Source: Candidatus Micrarchaeota archaeon UBA95
GTDB taxonomy: Archaea > Micrarchaeota > Micrarchaeia > Norongarragalinales > Norongarragalinaceae
NCBI GenBank assembly: GCA_002499405.1
Contig: DALH01000057.1
Coordinates: forward strand, 11,467-32,117
Reading direction: 5' to 3'
DNA length: 20,651 nt
Part shown: positions 14,287-20,651 of the stretch, piece after piece
How the letters are laid out: each line of letters starts with the position of its first letter
Position numbering within the stretch: position 1 is the stretch's first letter
The notes under the pieces: model-generated
Seen by the model: only the letters and a program-made list of their open reading frames with translations
The model's database searches: none
What the model was told of the DNA's origin: nothing
Program-made: the position numbers and the translations under genes

Positions 14287-17200
14287 CTACCAGTCGCCCA
14301 ATCCTTTTTGCTTTCCTCCCATCATTATGTCTTTCTCGTCGTAGCCCAGCGCGCCCAGAATCTTGAGGACTGCGGGGAGCACTTGTTTCTCAACGTAGTA
14401 GTCCGCGTCGTAGTCCTTTGCGAGTTCGGCTATCACCGCCTTCTCGGAAATGCTTTTGCCTTCTTGCGTGACCACGTAGCCGATGACCGCGTTTTCCTCC
14501 ACTTTCACGCCGTGTTCCCGCGCGTGTTTAACGGCGTGCACCTCGGGGCTCTTGATTGCGTAATCATTCACTTTTTTGCGCAACTGGGTTGTGATGACTA
14601 GGTCTTCCAATGCCGCTTTCCCGTTCTTCAAATCGCTGACCACGGCCTTGACTTCCTTCACGGCTTTGGGGACGTCGCCTTCCTTAAGGAGTATTTCCAG
14701 GATGCGGCGCTGGGTTTGGCGCGCAATCCGGCTCCAGTCCCGGCGCACTAGTTCAAAGCCGCGAATCTTTATTTTTCCCTCGCGGTTGATTAACGCGTAT
14801 TTTTTCTTGGCTCCGGCGCCGCCCTGCTTCTTGGACACGAATATGCCGCGCGAATAGAAGTCCTCCAGTTCCAGTTCCATTCCTTCGGGCAGGGAGTCGT
14901 TGATTTTCTTCTGGAAGGCGAGCGCTTCCTCGTCGCCGCACTGCATCATCACGGAGTCCGTGTTGTGCAAAACGATTTGGCCGCAAGCGTCCGTGAACGC
15001 GTGATTATCTTCAACACTCAAATCGTAAACCCAACCCGAGTATTCCTCGCGCGCGACCTTGGTTTGGATTCGCTTGTTGTATTTGCCGGAAGTTGAAAGC
15101 GTGTACGCCTTCTTGGAGGGGCGGTAGCAGATGGAGTGATTTAATTCGAGCTGGCGCAGCAAAACGCTCAAGCCGCTCGCCAACCCCGCGGATATCGTGG
15201 TGTACTTGAAGTTCTTCTTCTTGTATTCCGCGGAGTAGCCGAGTCGCTCGTTGACGCTTCTGCTTCCGTCTCCTTCCAGCAGTTTTTTCAGGAAAATCAG
15301 TTGGTATTTTTTTGGGACGTTGTAAATGAAGTCCGGCAATTTTTTTCCTGCGCTTTTCTGCCCGCAAAACATTTTGAAGAATACGGCGCTCAACGAGTTC
15401 ATCATCTGGAGTTTGTGCGTATCGTCCTTGTAAACAACAGTTTTTTTAACTCCTTTCTGAGTGCGGTAAGTCAAGTGCCTTGTTTTTTTCTGGGATGGAA
15501 TCACGCCGGCCTTGGCAGTGAACAACGCCAAGTAGTCCTTTTGAAGGCCTTCCAACCACTTTCTTTTCCCGGCGATGCTCGCCCCGTAACGCGAGCGCGT
15601 TGTTTCAATGGTTGAAGAACTTCCTTCGGCGGCGTATGCGCCCAGCAACCGGCACAAGGATTCAAACTCTTTGGTTTCAATCCCGATGAATCGCTTTACC
15701 TTGACCGGGTTTTTTTGGTTGGTCCAGCCGAACCACACCCGTTCCGAATTGCATTTGATGGTCTTGATTTTCCCAAATCCCTTGTAAACCGTTTTTTCAG
15801 AGTAGTCCTTCAACACTTCGTAAACGTCTATTTTTTCAACGCCGCCTTTTGCCTTCAACACTTCGGCTTGCGCGAGCCTGTGCTTTTTTGCATTGACGGG
15901 CTTTACTTCAACCAAACCGTTGGGCGTGTCCGCCATCAAGGAGTGGTCTTCGGTTACGCGCGTCTCCCCGAACTTCTGGTTTACGCGGTAAACGCGCTTA
16001 TTTGTTTTGTGGCGAATCAACTCGGTTACCTTTTTCCACTCGGTTTTCTTGCTTGCCGGGTTGACGCTCAAGCACCTCCAACCCGTCAAGGGAATAACTT
16101 GTTTTTCGCCGCATTCAATCAAGTGCTTCGCATTCTCCTCAAACAATTCTTCCACGTTTTTCACGTGGACGAGTTCCTTGTCATCAAGCAGCACAAGGAA
16201 GCGTTCGGAGGTCACACTGTCCCCGTATAACACGTTGAACCCTGCTTCCTCGGCCTTCCTGATGGTGTCCTTGATGTAATGCCTTGCCCACGCCGTCACG
16301 CTTTCGCCTGCTTCCCGCGAGTACCACCGCGAACGCGGGTACGCCATGTAACCGTAAAACGAGTTCGCCAAAATTTTGAGGGCCCACTGGCGCGCGTGAA
16401 GCCGCTCTTTATCCGTTCCCCGCGCCTTCTTCATTGCGTCCTTCAAGGCATACCTTTTTTCAAGCACTTCCTTGAGAACCGAGGGAATCAAGCCCTCTTT
16501 TTCAAGCGAGAAGCAATGGCCAACCGGCGACTCGTTGTTTTTCGCTGAATCGTCCAGGGTCGCCAAGTCAACGTTGTGGGACACGATTATGCTGGGGTAA
16601 AGCGAGCGGAAGTCGAAGACGACCACGCCGTCGTAGACCCCGGGCTCCGGCATTTTCACGAACGCGCCCTGGATGGGGTTCGCCAGCCGCGACTGCACCT
16701 GCGAGTAGGACGGCTTGTTGGGCAGAATCATTTTGCGTTTGAATGACTCGCGCGTGAGGAGCGCTTCAACGAGTTGTCCCGCGGTGGCGCGCGATGCGTC
16801 GAACAGCGTGAGGCCGCTCACCTTGGCGAGCTCGCTTTCCAGCGTGAGAAATCGCTCGCCGAGTTCAAGGCAGGACTTGGCGTCGCTCTCGCAGTAATCA
16901 AAGACGCGCTTGTCGCCTTTCTCCCACAACTCCCAGATGAGCGCCTTGTCAACGTCTTTTTTCTTTTTTCCGAACACGTTTTCGTAAACGATTTCCAGTT
17001 TGAGGCGCGGCGACTTGATTGCCCCGATGTAGTTGAGGAACGAGGTCGCGTTGAACACGTCAAAGTGAATCCGGCCGGAAACGCGCGCCTGCGGCCTCAA
17101 CCCGAACGCCTTCACGGTCACGGGCCTTCCGTCACGGGAAAGGTGGTATTCCGCTTTCACCCTCCTAGCGCGCTCCTTCAAATAGGGCAGGTCAAACGCG

Positions 17201-17823
17201 TCCCCGTTGTAGGTCATCAACACGTCTGGGTCCTCCTTTTCAACGAGCGCCGAAAATTCTTCAAGCATTTCTTTTTCCGAGCCGCCTTTTTCGTAGGAGA
17301 GCGTGCCCGATTTTTCGCCGAAAGCGTAACCGATTATTATTGCGGGGTCGCGCGCCGCCTCGGAAAACCCGCGCTTGTTGTGCGTTTCAATGTCTAGGGC
17401 GAGGCTTTTCACGTTGAAACCCGCTTCGCAGCGCTTGGCGTTTTCAATGATGGCGCCGTTTTTTTCCGTGAATTCCACGCCGCCGCACGGCTTGAGCCCC
17501 GTGTCAAAGAGGTACCTCCTGTGAAACGGAATTTTGTCTTCAAAGACCTCGCCGAACGCGGCCAGTTCCTCGCTGGCGCGCGGCACGTCCGACGGCTTTT
17601 CGCAGTAAACCTTGTAAAACCTTTTTTCTTCGCCGTTCAGGGAACGCGTTACCTCCTCCGTTTTTTTCACGAGGGGGTGCTTGGGCAGCTTGGCTGCGTC
17701 CAGGTAAAAATAGGGCTTGAAGGACGGGTCTTCAAGGAAGCGCGTGCCTTCACTTGTTTTGACGAGCAGGCGAATGCTTCCTTCAACGCCGCCGGAGTCA
17801 ACGTCCAACAACAAGCCCTTCAT
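14287..17823 (-). CDS. polB: family-B DNA polymerase, intein-containing
   Basis: Replicative or repair DNA polymerase, 1178 residues as translated and 759 after removal of the intein, close to the usual archaeal PolB length. The 3'-5' exonuclease is complete: Exo I LALDIETHN (141-149), Exo II YNGDAFDLPYL (205-215), Exo III YCESD (310-314). Polymerase motif A is DFRSLYPSII (404-413), motif B KILANSFYGYMAYP (483-496), and motif C YGDTDS is rejoined from 533-535 and 955-957. The last residues QKGLGDW match a PCNA-interacting QxxLxxW box, lacking the second aromatic or hydrophobic residue. Active-site Asps are all present. A TATA-like box 25 bases ahead suggests a leaderless message. The gene is divergent from the coiled-coil gene and touches the stop of the small convergent gene. 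Confidence 0.97.
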   Translation of the reverse strand: MKGLLLDVDSGGVEGSIRLLVKTSEGTRFLEDPSFKPYFYLDAAKLPKHPLVKKTEEVTRSLNGEEKRFYKVYCEKPSDVPRASEELAAFGEVFEDKIPFHRRYLFDTGLKPCGGVEFTEKNGAIIENAKRCEAGFNVKSLALDIETHNKRGFSEAARDPAIIIGYAFGEKSGTLSYEKGGSEKEMLEEFSALVEKEDPDVLMTYNGDAFDLPYLKERARRVKAEYHLSRDGRPVTVKAFGLRPQARVSGRIHFDVFNATSFLNYIGAIKSPRLKLEIVYENVFGKKKKDVDKALIWELWEKGDKRVFDYCESDAKSCLELGERFLTLESELAKVSGLTLFDASRATAGQLVEALLTRESFKRKMILPNKPSYSQVQSRLANPIQGAFVKMPEPGVYDGVVVFDFRSLYPSIIVSHNVDLATLDDSAKNNESPVGHCFSLEKEGLIPSVLKEVLEKRYALKDAMKKARGTDKERLHARQWALKILANSFYGYMAYPRSRWYSREAGESVTAWARHYIKDTIRKAEEAGFNVLYGDSVTSERFLVLLDDKELVHVKNVEELFEENAKHLIECGEKQVIPLTGWRCLSVNPASKKTEWKKVTELIRHKTNKRVYRVNQKFGETRVTEDHSLMADTPNGLVEVKPVNAKKHRLAQAEVLKAKGGVEKIDVYEVLKDYSEKTVYKGFGKIKTIKCNSERVWFGWTNQKNPVKVKRFIGIETKEFESLCRLLGAYAAEGSSSTIETTRSRYGASIAGKRKWLEGLQKDYLALFTAKAGVIPSQKKTRHLTYRTQKGVKKTVVYKDDTHKLQMMNSLSAVFFKMFCGQKSAGKKLPDFIYNVPKKYQLIFLKKLLEGDGSRSVNERLGYSAEYKKKNFKYTTISAGLASGLSVLLRQLELNHSICYRPSKKAYTLSTSGKYNKRIQTKVAREEYSGWVYDLSVEDNHAFTDACGQIVLHNTDSVMMQCGDEEALAFQKKINDSLPEGMELELEDFYSRGIFVSKKQGGAGAKKKYALINREGKIKIRGFELVRRDWSRIARQTQRRILEILLKEGDVPKAVKEVKAVVSDLKNGKAALEDLVITTQLRKKVNDYAIKSPEVHAVKHAREHGVKVEENAVIGYVVTQEGKSISEKAVIAELAKDYDADYYVEKQVLPAVLKILGALGYDEKDIMMGGKQKGLGDW
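14962..16218 (-). mobile_element. intein with LAGLIDADG homing endonuclease in polB
   Basis: A 419-residue in-frame insertion (polB residues 536-954) that splits motif C as YGD/TDS, a site used by other archaeal PolB inteins (called pol-c, from memory). It begins with Ser536 and ends His-Asn954, followed by extein Thr955, as splicing requires. Block B is VTEDHSLM (623-630) with the TxxH pair. The endonuclease motifs are LLGAYAAEG (726-734) and FLKKLLEGDGS (844-854), with acidic residues Glu733 and Asp852 present. Block F is WVYDLSVEDNHAF (931-943) and block G VLHN (951-954). Splicing and endonuclease residues both look intact, so the element is probably active and mobile. It lies in the same frame with no stops. 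The intein is Lys-rich compared with the flanking polymerase. Confidence 0.95.
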
Positions 17824-17830
17824 GACAACT

Positions 17831-17839
17831 CTTTTAATG
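17831..17839 (+). promoter_or_regulatory. TATA-like box for the coiled-coil gene
   Basis: CTTTTAATG lies about 35 bases upstream of GTG 17871. A GGTGAT ribosome site at 17861-17866 stands 4 bases before the GTG and supports that start. Confidence 0.4.
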
Positions 17840-17846
17840 CGGCTTT

Positions 17847-17854
17847 GTTTTAAG
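17847..17854 (-). promoter_or_regulatory. TATA-like box for polB
   Basis: The minus strand reads CTTAAAAC about 25-30 bases upstream of ATG 17823, implying a leaderless transcript. It lies in the 47-base gap shared with the divergent coiled-coil gene. Confidence 0.4.
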
Positions 17855-17870
17855 GGGTTTAGGTGATTTC

Positions 17871-18215
17871 GTGCCGAGACCGCAACCTAAGGATTCAAAT
17901 CTGGAGAACGACGTGCGTTCCCTTCAGTCAAAACTGGACTTGGTGGTCCAGCAACTCAACAATTTGGACAAGAACGTGAAGATTCTCGGCAAAACCGTGG
18001 TCATCGTGAACGACCGGGTGAAAGGCATTCAAGCCGGGCCCGGGTCCAGGGGCGCGTCCGTTGAAGCCGGAAAAATCGAGGAACTCGAAAAACAGTTGGA
18101 TAAATTGAAGCAGGACGTCGCCGAAACCAAGCACACCGTGGACATGGTGAACCCCTTGGAATTCGTTACGCGCGACGTCGTACGCGAAATGATTTCGGAC
18201 GCCTCGAAAGAGTGA
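17871..18215 (+). CDS. small coiled-coil protein, function unknown
   Basis: A 114-residue protein with a GTG start backed by GGTGAT just upstream. Two helical, heptad-like segments are visible. The first covers residues about 10-50 (DVRSLQSKLDLVVQQLNNL, then VKILGKTVVIVNDRV). The second covers about 66-93 (KIEELEKQLDKLKQDVAETK). A Gly/Pro linker (QAGPGSRGAS, 54-63) lies between them. The C-terminus NPLEFVTRDVVREMISDASKE looks like another short helix. There is no membrane segment and no Cys. It could be an assembly or scaffolding protein; no family is recognised. The last 50 bases overlap, tail to tail, the end of the membrane-protein gene on the other strand. Both genes keep good coding character up to that point. 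Confidence 0.8.
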   Translation: MPRPQPKDSNLENDVRSLQSKLDLVVQQLNNLDKNVKILGKTVVIVNDRVKGIQAGPGSRGASVEAGKIEELEKQLDKLKQDVAETKHTVDMVNPLEFVTRDVVREMISDASKE

Positions 18216-18951
18216 GGTAAGCCGCGGCAAGCGCGCCGGCGCCGAACGCGTTCGCGAAACCCAGGAAATAGGAGAAAACCGCGAGGGCGAGCGGAAGCAA
18301 CACGATTAACAGGGCGGGCCATGCCAGCGACAAGGCCACGATCAATCCGGCTGCAATCAATCCCGCCACGACTACGACGGCTCCGACGACCCACGAAACC
18401 ACCGCGAACACCAGCACTTCCAGCGCCTCCCCGGAAAACAATTGCCAGGATTGCGCGAACGCCTTCAACAAGTTGCGGTGGAACGCGTACGCGGGCACCA
18501 CGAACAGGAAGGCGAGTATCAAGAACAACGACAACGTCGTTCCCACGACCCCGCCCAACGCGTCAAGCGAGCCGATTGCGCCGCGCGCCAGGCTCAGGAA
18601 CAGGATTGCCAGGATTGCGCCGGGCACCGCCGACAACGCCGAGCGAAAAGCGTTTTTCACGCGGCCGAACCGGTAATACGAGGCGATTTCCACCCACAAA
18701 TGCGCCACGAAGAAGGAGAGGAGAACGAACAGCGCAACGGGAACCAGCCACAACGCGTTCTTGACTGCGGCCTCCAGCGCCAAGGGCCCCTCAAACAAGG
18801 CGTTCAATCCGCTCCCCAATGCTCCCAGGACGAGGAACGCCAGCGCCCCGGCGACCAGGAAGAAAGCAGCGTACAACAAGTAAAAAGGTTTCACGTTCTC
18901 GAATCGCGAGGCGAACCCCCAACCCGCACGCACCCAGTCCAACGCCTTCAA
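18166..18951 (-). CDS. multi-pass membrane protein, function unknown
   Basis: A 261-residue integral membrane protein with about six hydrophobic helices: residues about 24-46, 66-88, 108-122 (weak), 134-156, 176-206 (possibly two) and 207-246. It ends in an Arg-rich tail, RRPKSFRVRRRA. The start is a TTG at 18951 (TTG AAG GCG...), supported by GGGGGAG 6 bases upstream and by a TTGA overlap with the stop of the preceding gene; no ATG lies nearby. I do not recognise the family beyond a general likeness to uncharacterised multi-pass archaeal proteins. The Arg-rich tail is encoded where the gene overlaps the convergent coiled-coil gene, so it may be an extension gained by loss of an earlier stop. 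Confidence 0.85.
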   Translation of the reverse strand: MKALDWVRAGWGFASRFENVKPFYLLYAAFFLVAGALAFLVLGALGSGLNALFEGPLALEAAVKNALWLVPVALFVLLSFFVAHLWVEIASYYRFGRVKNAFRSALSAVPGAILAILFLSLARGAIGSLDALGGVVGTTLSLFLILAFLFVVPAYAFHRNLLKAFAQSWQLFSGEALEVLVFAVVSWVVGAVVVVAGLIAAGLIVALSLAWPALLIVLLPLALAVFSYFLGFANAFGAGALAAAYLTLSRRPKSFRVRRRA

Positions 18952-19496
18952 GTGAATCTCCCCCTTTTCATGCGCGTTGCCTTGGGCAGGCGTTCGCGTG
19001 TTGCGGCGGACTCTTCAACGCGCCGCACGTGCTCCCGGTTAAGGGTAATCATGTTTTGCACTCCGCGCTCCCTTTCTTTAACGAACTGGGTTATCCTGTT
19101 AAAATCCGCGGTTTCGGTTTCTCTCCGCCTGAACGGTTCCTCGCTCCCTTTGACCGGAACCACGATTTTCGGGGCCTCGCTTGCCTCTATGCGTTTTCTA
19201 ATTGTTTCCTCCAGCCACGGAGCATTCAAGCTTTTTCCCCGCATCATGTCTCCCCTTAAAACCGGGTTCTGGTTTGATTGCAGGTAAGCGTTGGTGTGGG
19301 CGAGCAGCAGGTTTTCCCTCAACTTCAACTCGGCTTCGGTCGGCGGGATGCGGGATATTTTCGTCCTGTCCAGAAGGAAGGAGGCGCTGCTTCCCCCTAA
19401 TGGAACGAGTCGTAACAGGTTGTGCCCGAACCGGCCCACTTGTTCCGGGCTCGGAATTATTTTGAGGGGTTTTCTTGCCACGCTAACAATTTGCAT
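18948..19496 (-). CDS. soluble protein of unknown function
   Basis: A 182-residue protein beginning MQIVSVARKPLKIIPS, with an ATG preceded by GGGGGT. I recognise no family. The N-terminal part is mixed (GRFGHNLLRLVPLGG, SFLLDRTKISRIPPTEAEL). The middle is basic and polar, and the C-terminus is strongly charged and helical (FNRITQFVKERERGVQNM, then REHVRRVEESAATRERLP), ending KRGRFT. There is no Cys, signal peptide or membrane helix. Its stop overlaps the TTG start of the downstream membrane protein by four bases, so the two are probably made together. A working link between them, such as a cytoplasmic partner of the membrane protein, is a guess from the overlap alone. Confidence 0.75.
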   Translation of the reverse strand: MQIVSVARKPLKIIPSPEQVGRFGHNLLRLVPLGGSSASFLLDRTKISRIPPTEAELKLRENLLLAHTNAYLQSNQNPVLRGDMMRGKSLNAPWLEETIRKRIEASEAPKIVVPVKGSEEPFRRRETETADFNRITQFVKERERGVQNMITLNREHVRRVEESAATRERLPKATRMKRGRFT

Positions 19497-19527
19497 TTAC
19501 CCCCTTTTTATGAGTTGGTTTTTTAAC

Positions 19528-19535
19528 TGCTTAAA
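19528..19535. promoter_or_regulatory. TATA-like element possibly shared by divergent genes
   Basis: CTTAAAAC on plus (GTTTTAAG on minus) lies about 25 bases from plausible start sites in both directions: near 19557 for the secreted-protein gene (ribosome site GGAGGG 19562-19567) and near 19505 for the minus-strand gene (ribosome site GGGGGT). One box could serve one or both genes. Confidence 0.4.
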
Positions 19536-19573
19536 ACCATTGATTTATCATGCCTTGCACTGGAGGGAGCTGC

Positions 19574-20651
19574 ATGAAAAAGTTGTTGTTCGTACTATTG
19601 TTTTCGTTGTTTGCCACTGCGGCGACCCTGACAATTACGGAGCCGGATTCAAGCCAACAACGCTCGCCTGACGGCCAACTCGACCTCGGATTCAAGATAT
19701 CCTCGGAGTCGGGCAGGATGACCTTCAACTGCGAATACAAGTTGGACAACCGCAACGAGCCGCGTTCCCTCGGCGCAGTTGACTTCATCCCTCCCACGGC
19801 CATGCAAGGGGCTTTTGAAGAAGAATACTTTTTCGTTGACGGAATCGTTGGGCTGGAGGACGGCACGCGCACCCTTCTGGTCCGCTGCGAACAGCAGACG
19901 AGCATAATAGACGACTTGGCGTCCCTCCTCACGGGCGCTTCAAAGGAAATTCTTGAGGACTCCGTGACCTTCTTTTACGTGCGAGCCGAAGCCGTGCAGT
20001 GCGCGGACTCTGACAACGGAATCAACGAATTCGAAAAGGGAACCTGCATTGACGAAAGCGAGCACGAGGATTCCTGCGCTAACGACGGCTACGCCTTGAC
20101 CGAATGGTATTGCGCGGCCGCGGGTTCTTGCGTTAGCAAGCCCGTTGAGTGCTTGAACAAGTGCGTGGACGGCGCCTGCAACAAACCGCCTTACACGAAA
20201 TGCGTTGACGTTGAACTCGGCGGCGAAGGCGAACCCTTTGTTTCAAGCAAGGTCTTGAACTCCAAGACCGTCACGCTTCAAGCCGGCCAGAGCACTGAGT
20301 TCAAGGGCGTAATCATTGAAACGCAGTTGGTGAGCGCCGGCGACGTTACCATCCAACTCTCGCAGGACGGCGAGTCCTTTGCTTCAACTCAACCCATTGC
20401 ATTGGGGGAATCCTACCTCGTGGGCAACGTGCGCATCACTTACAACGCTTACAAGAACGGCGTTCCACAATTATTGCTTGAAGAGTTGGCCGTTGAAGCG
20501 GCTTCCGGGAAAGTAATTCGCGAACTCTGCATAACAATTAACGAGCCCCTGGAGGGCGGCAAATACGAGTCGCCCGTGGAACTGGAGTTCCGGTTGCACA
20601 CGCCGCCGCTTTCCGCGAGCGCGAAGCAATTGAAGAAGGCGTCGTTCACGA
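19574..20651 (+). CDS. secreted Cys-rich protein, N-terminal 359 residues (cut by window edge)
   Basis: The open frame runs off the right edge. It begins MKKLLFVLLFSLFATAA, a clear signal peptide, with GGAGGG 6 bases before the ATG. After an Ig-like N-terminal stretch (TLTITEPDSS...), residues about 143-210 form a Cys-rich block: CADSDNGINEFEKGTC, DSCANDGYALTEWYC, then CVSKPVECLNKCVDGAC. Blocks of this CxDSDxG...LTEYYC...CxxGAC kind are, from memory, frequent in secreted proteins of DPANN archaea such as Woesearchaeota; each probably folds around disulfides. A further beta-rich domain follows (about 212-318), then a second Ig-like start (CITINEPLEGGKYESPVELEF). The protein is exported to the cell surface or medium. 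Whether it ends in a membrane anchor is unknown because the C-terminus is missing. Confidence 0.9.
   Translation, partial: MKKLLFVLLFSLFATAATLTITEPDSSQQRSPDGQLDLGFKISSESGRMTFNCEYKLDNRNEPRSLGAVDFIPPTAMQGAFEEEYFFVDGIVGLEDGTRTLLVRCEQQTSIIDDLASLLTGASKEILEDSVTFFYVRAEAVQCADSDNGINEFEKGTCIDESEHEDSCANDGYALTEWYCAAAGSCVSKPVECLNKCVDGACNKPPYTKCVDVELGGEGEPFVSSKVLNSKTVTLQAGQSTEFKGVIIETQLVSAGDVTIQLSQDGESFASTQPIALGESYLVGNVRITYNAYKNGVPQLLLEELAVEAASGKVIRELCITINEPLEGGKYESPVELEFRLHTPPLSASAKQLKKASFT

Noticed and set aside
16774..17397. 207-codon plus-strand frame inside polB
   Set aside because: It is antisense to the exonuclease domain, with no ribosome site or promoter and no recognisable protein.
18442..19287. 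281-codon open frame on the plus strand
   Set aside because: It lies antisense to two coupled genes, is rich in Arg, Gln and Glu in the first half with no folded-looking pattern, and changes character where the two antisense genes meet. It is a GC-rich shadow.

Overview
The window comes from an archaeon. It holds a thermosome subunit, archaeal-type RNA polymerase genes (rpoH, split rpoB, rpoA), a family-B replicative DNA polymerase with an intein, AT-rich TATA-like boxes about 25 bases before leaderless or short-leader starts, and GGTGA/GGAGG-type ribosome sites. The genome is GC-rich and very compact, with several 4-base ATGA/TTGA overlaps and one pair of convergent genes that touch stop to stop. 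The Cys-rich secreted protein at the right edge, the small unknown proteins and the shortened RNA polymerase suggest a DPANN-type lineage. That placement is inference, not proof.

Layout. 1-900 (minus): N-terminal part of methionyl-tRNA synthetase, divergent from the thermosome gene at 1005-2645. 2798-3902 (plus): a two-gene unit of a metallo-beta-lactamase-fold UPF0173 hydrolase and a small protein of unknown function whose layout recalls SecB. A T-rich stretch (3913-3936) separates this from the convergent RNA polymerase operon. 11320 down to 3946 (minus): rpoH, rpoB'' (N-terminal half), rpoB' (C-terminal half), a four-helix membrane protein, then a single fused rpoA, almost all coupled by 4-base overlaps. 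11595-13823 (plus): a membrane-anchored surface protein with tandem Ig-like domains and an acidic-then-lysine-rich tail. 13867-14286: a small unknown protein. 14287-17823 (minus): DNA polymerase B with a 419-residue intein splitting YGD/TDS. 17871-18215 (plus): a coiled-coil protein. 18166-19496 (minus): a two-gene unit of an unknown soluble protein and a multi-pass membrane protein. 19574 to the right edge (plus): a secreted Cys-rich protein, cut off.

The most interesting signal is the RNA polymerase. The A subunit is unsplit while B is split, the reverse of what many archaea show. The stretch that normally joins A' to A'' is almost absent. Several near-invariant active-centre residues are changed in intact reading frames: Asn to Gly before the DFDGD metal loop, Thr to Pro in the bridge helix, a trigger-loop tip one residue short, Glu to Asn in the RpoB acidic pair, and His to Phe in the RpoB GDK...QKG segment. 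The core catalytic residues (Asp triad, trigger-loop His, RpoB lysines and Asp) are retained, so this looks like a working but altered enzyme. A membrane protein translated between B' and A is a second surprise in the same operon.

No rRNA, tRNA, CRISPR array or insertion sequence was recognised. No gene-free stretch exceeds 300 bases.
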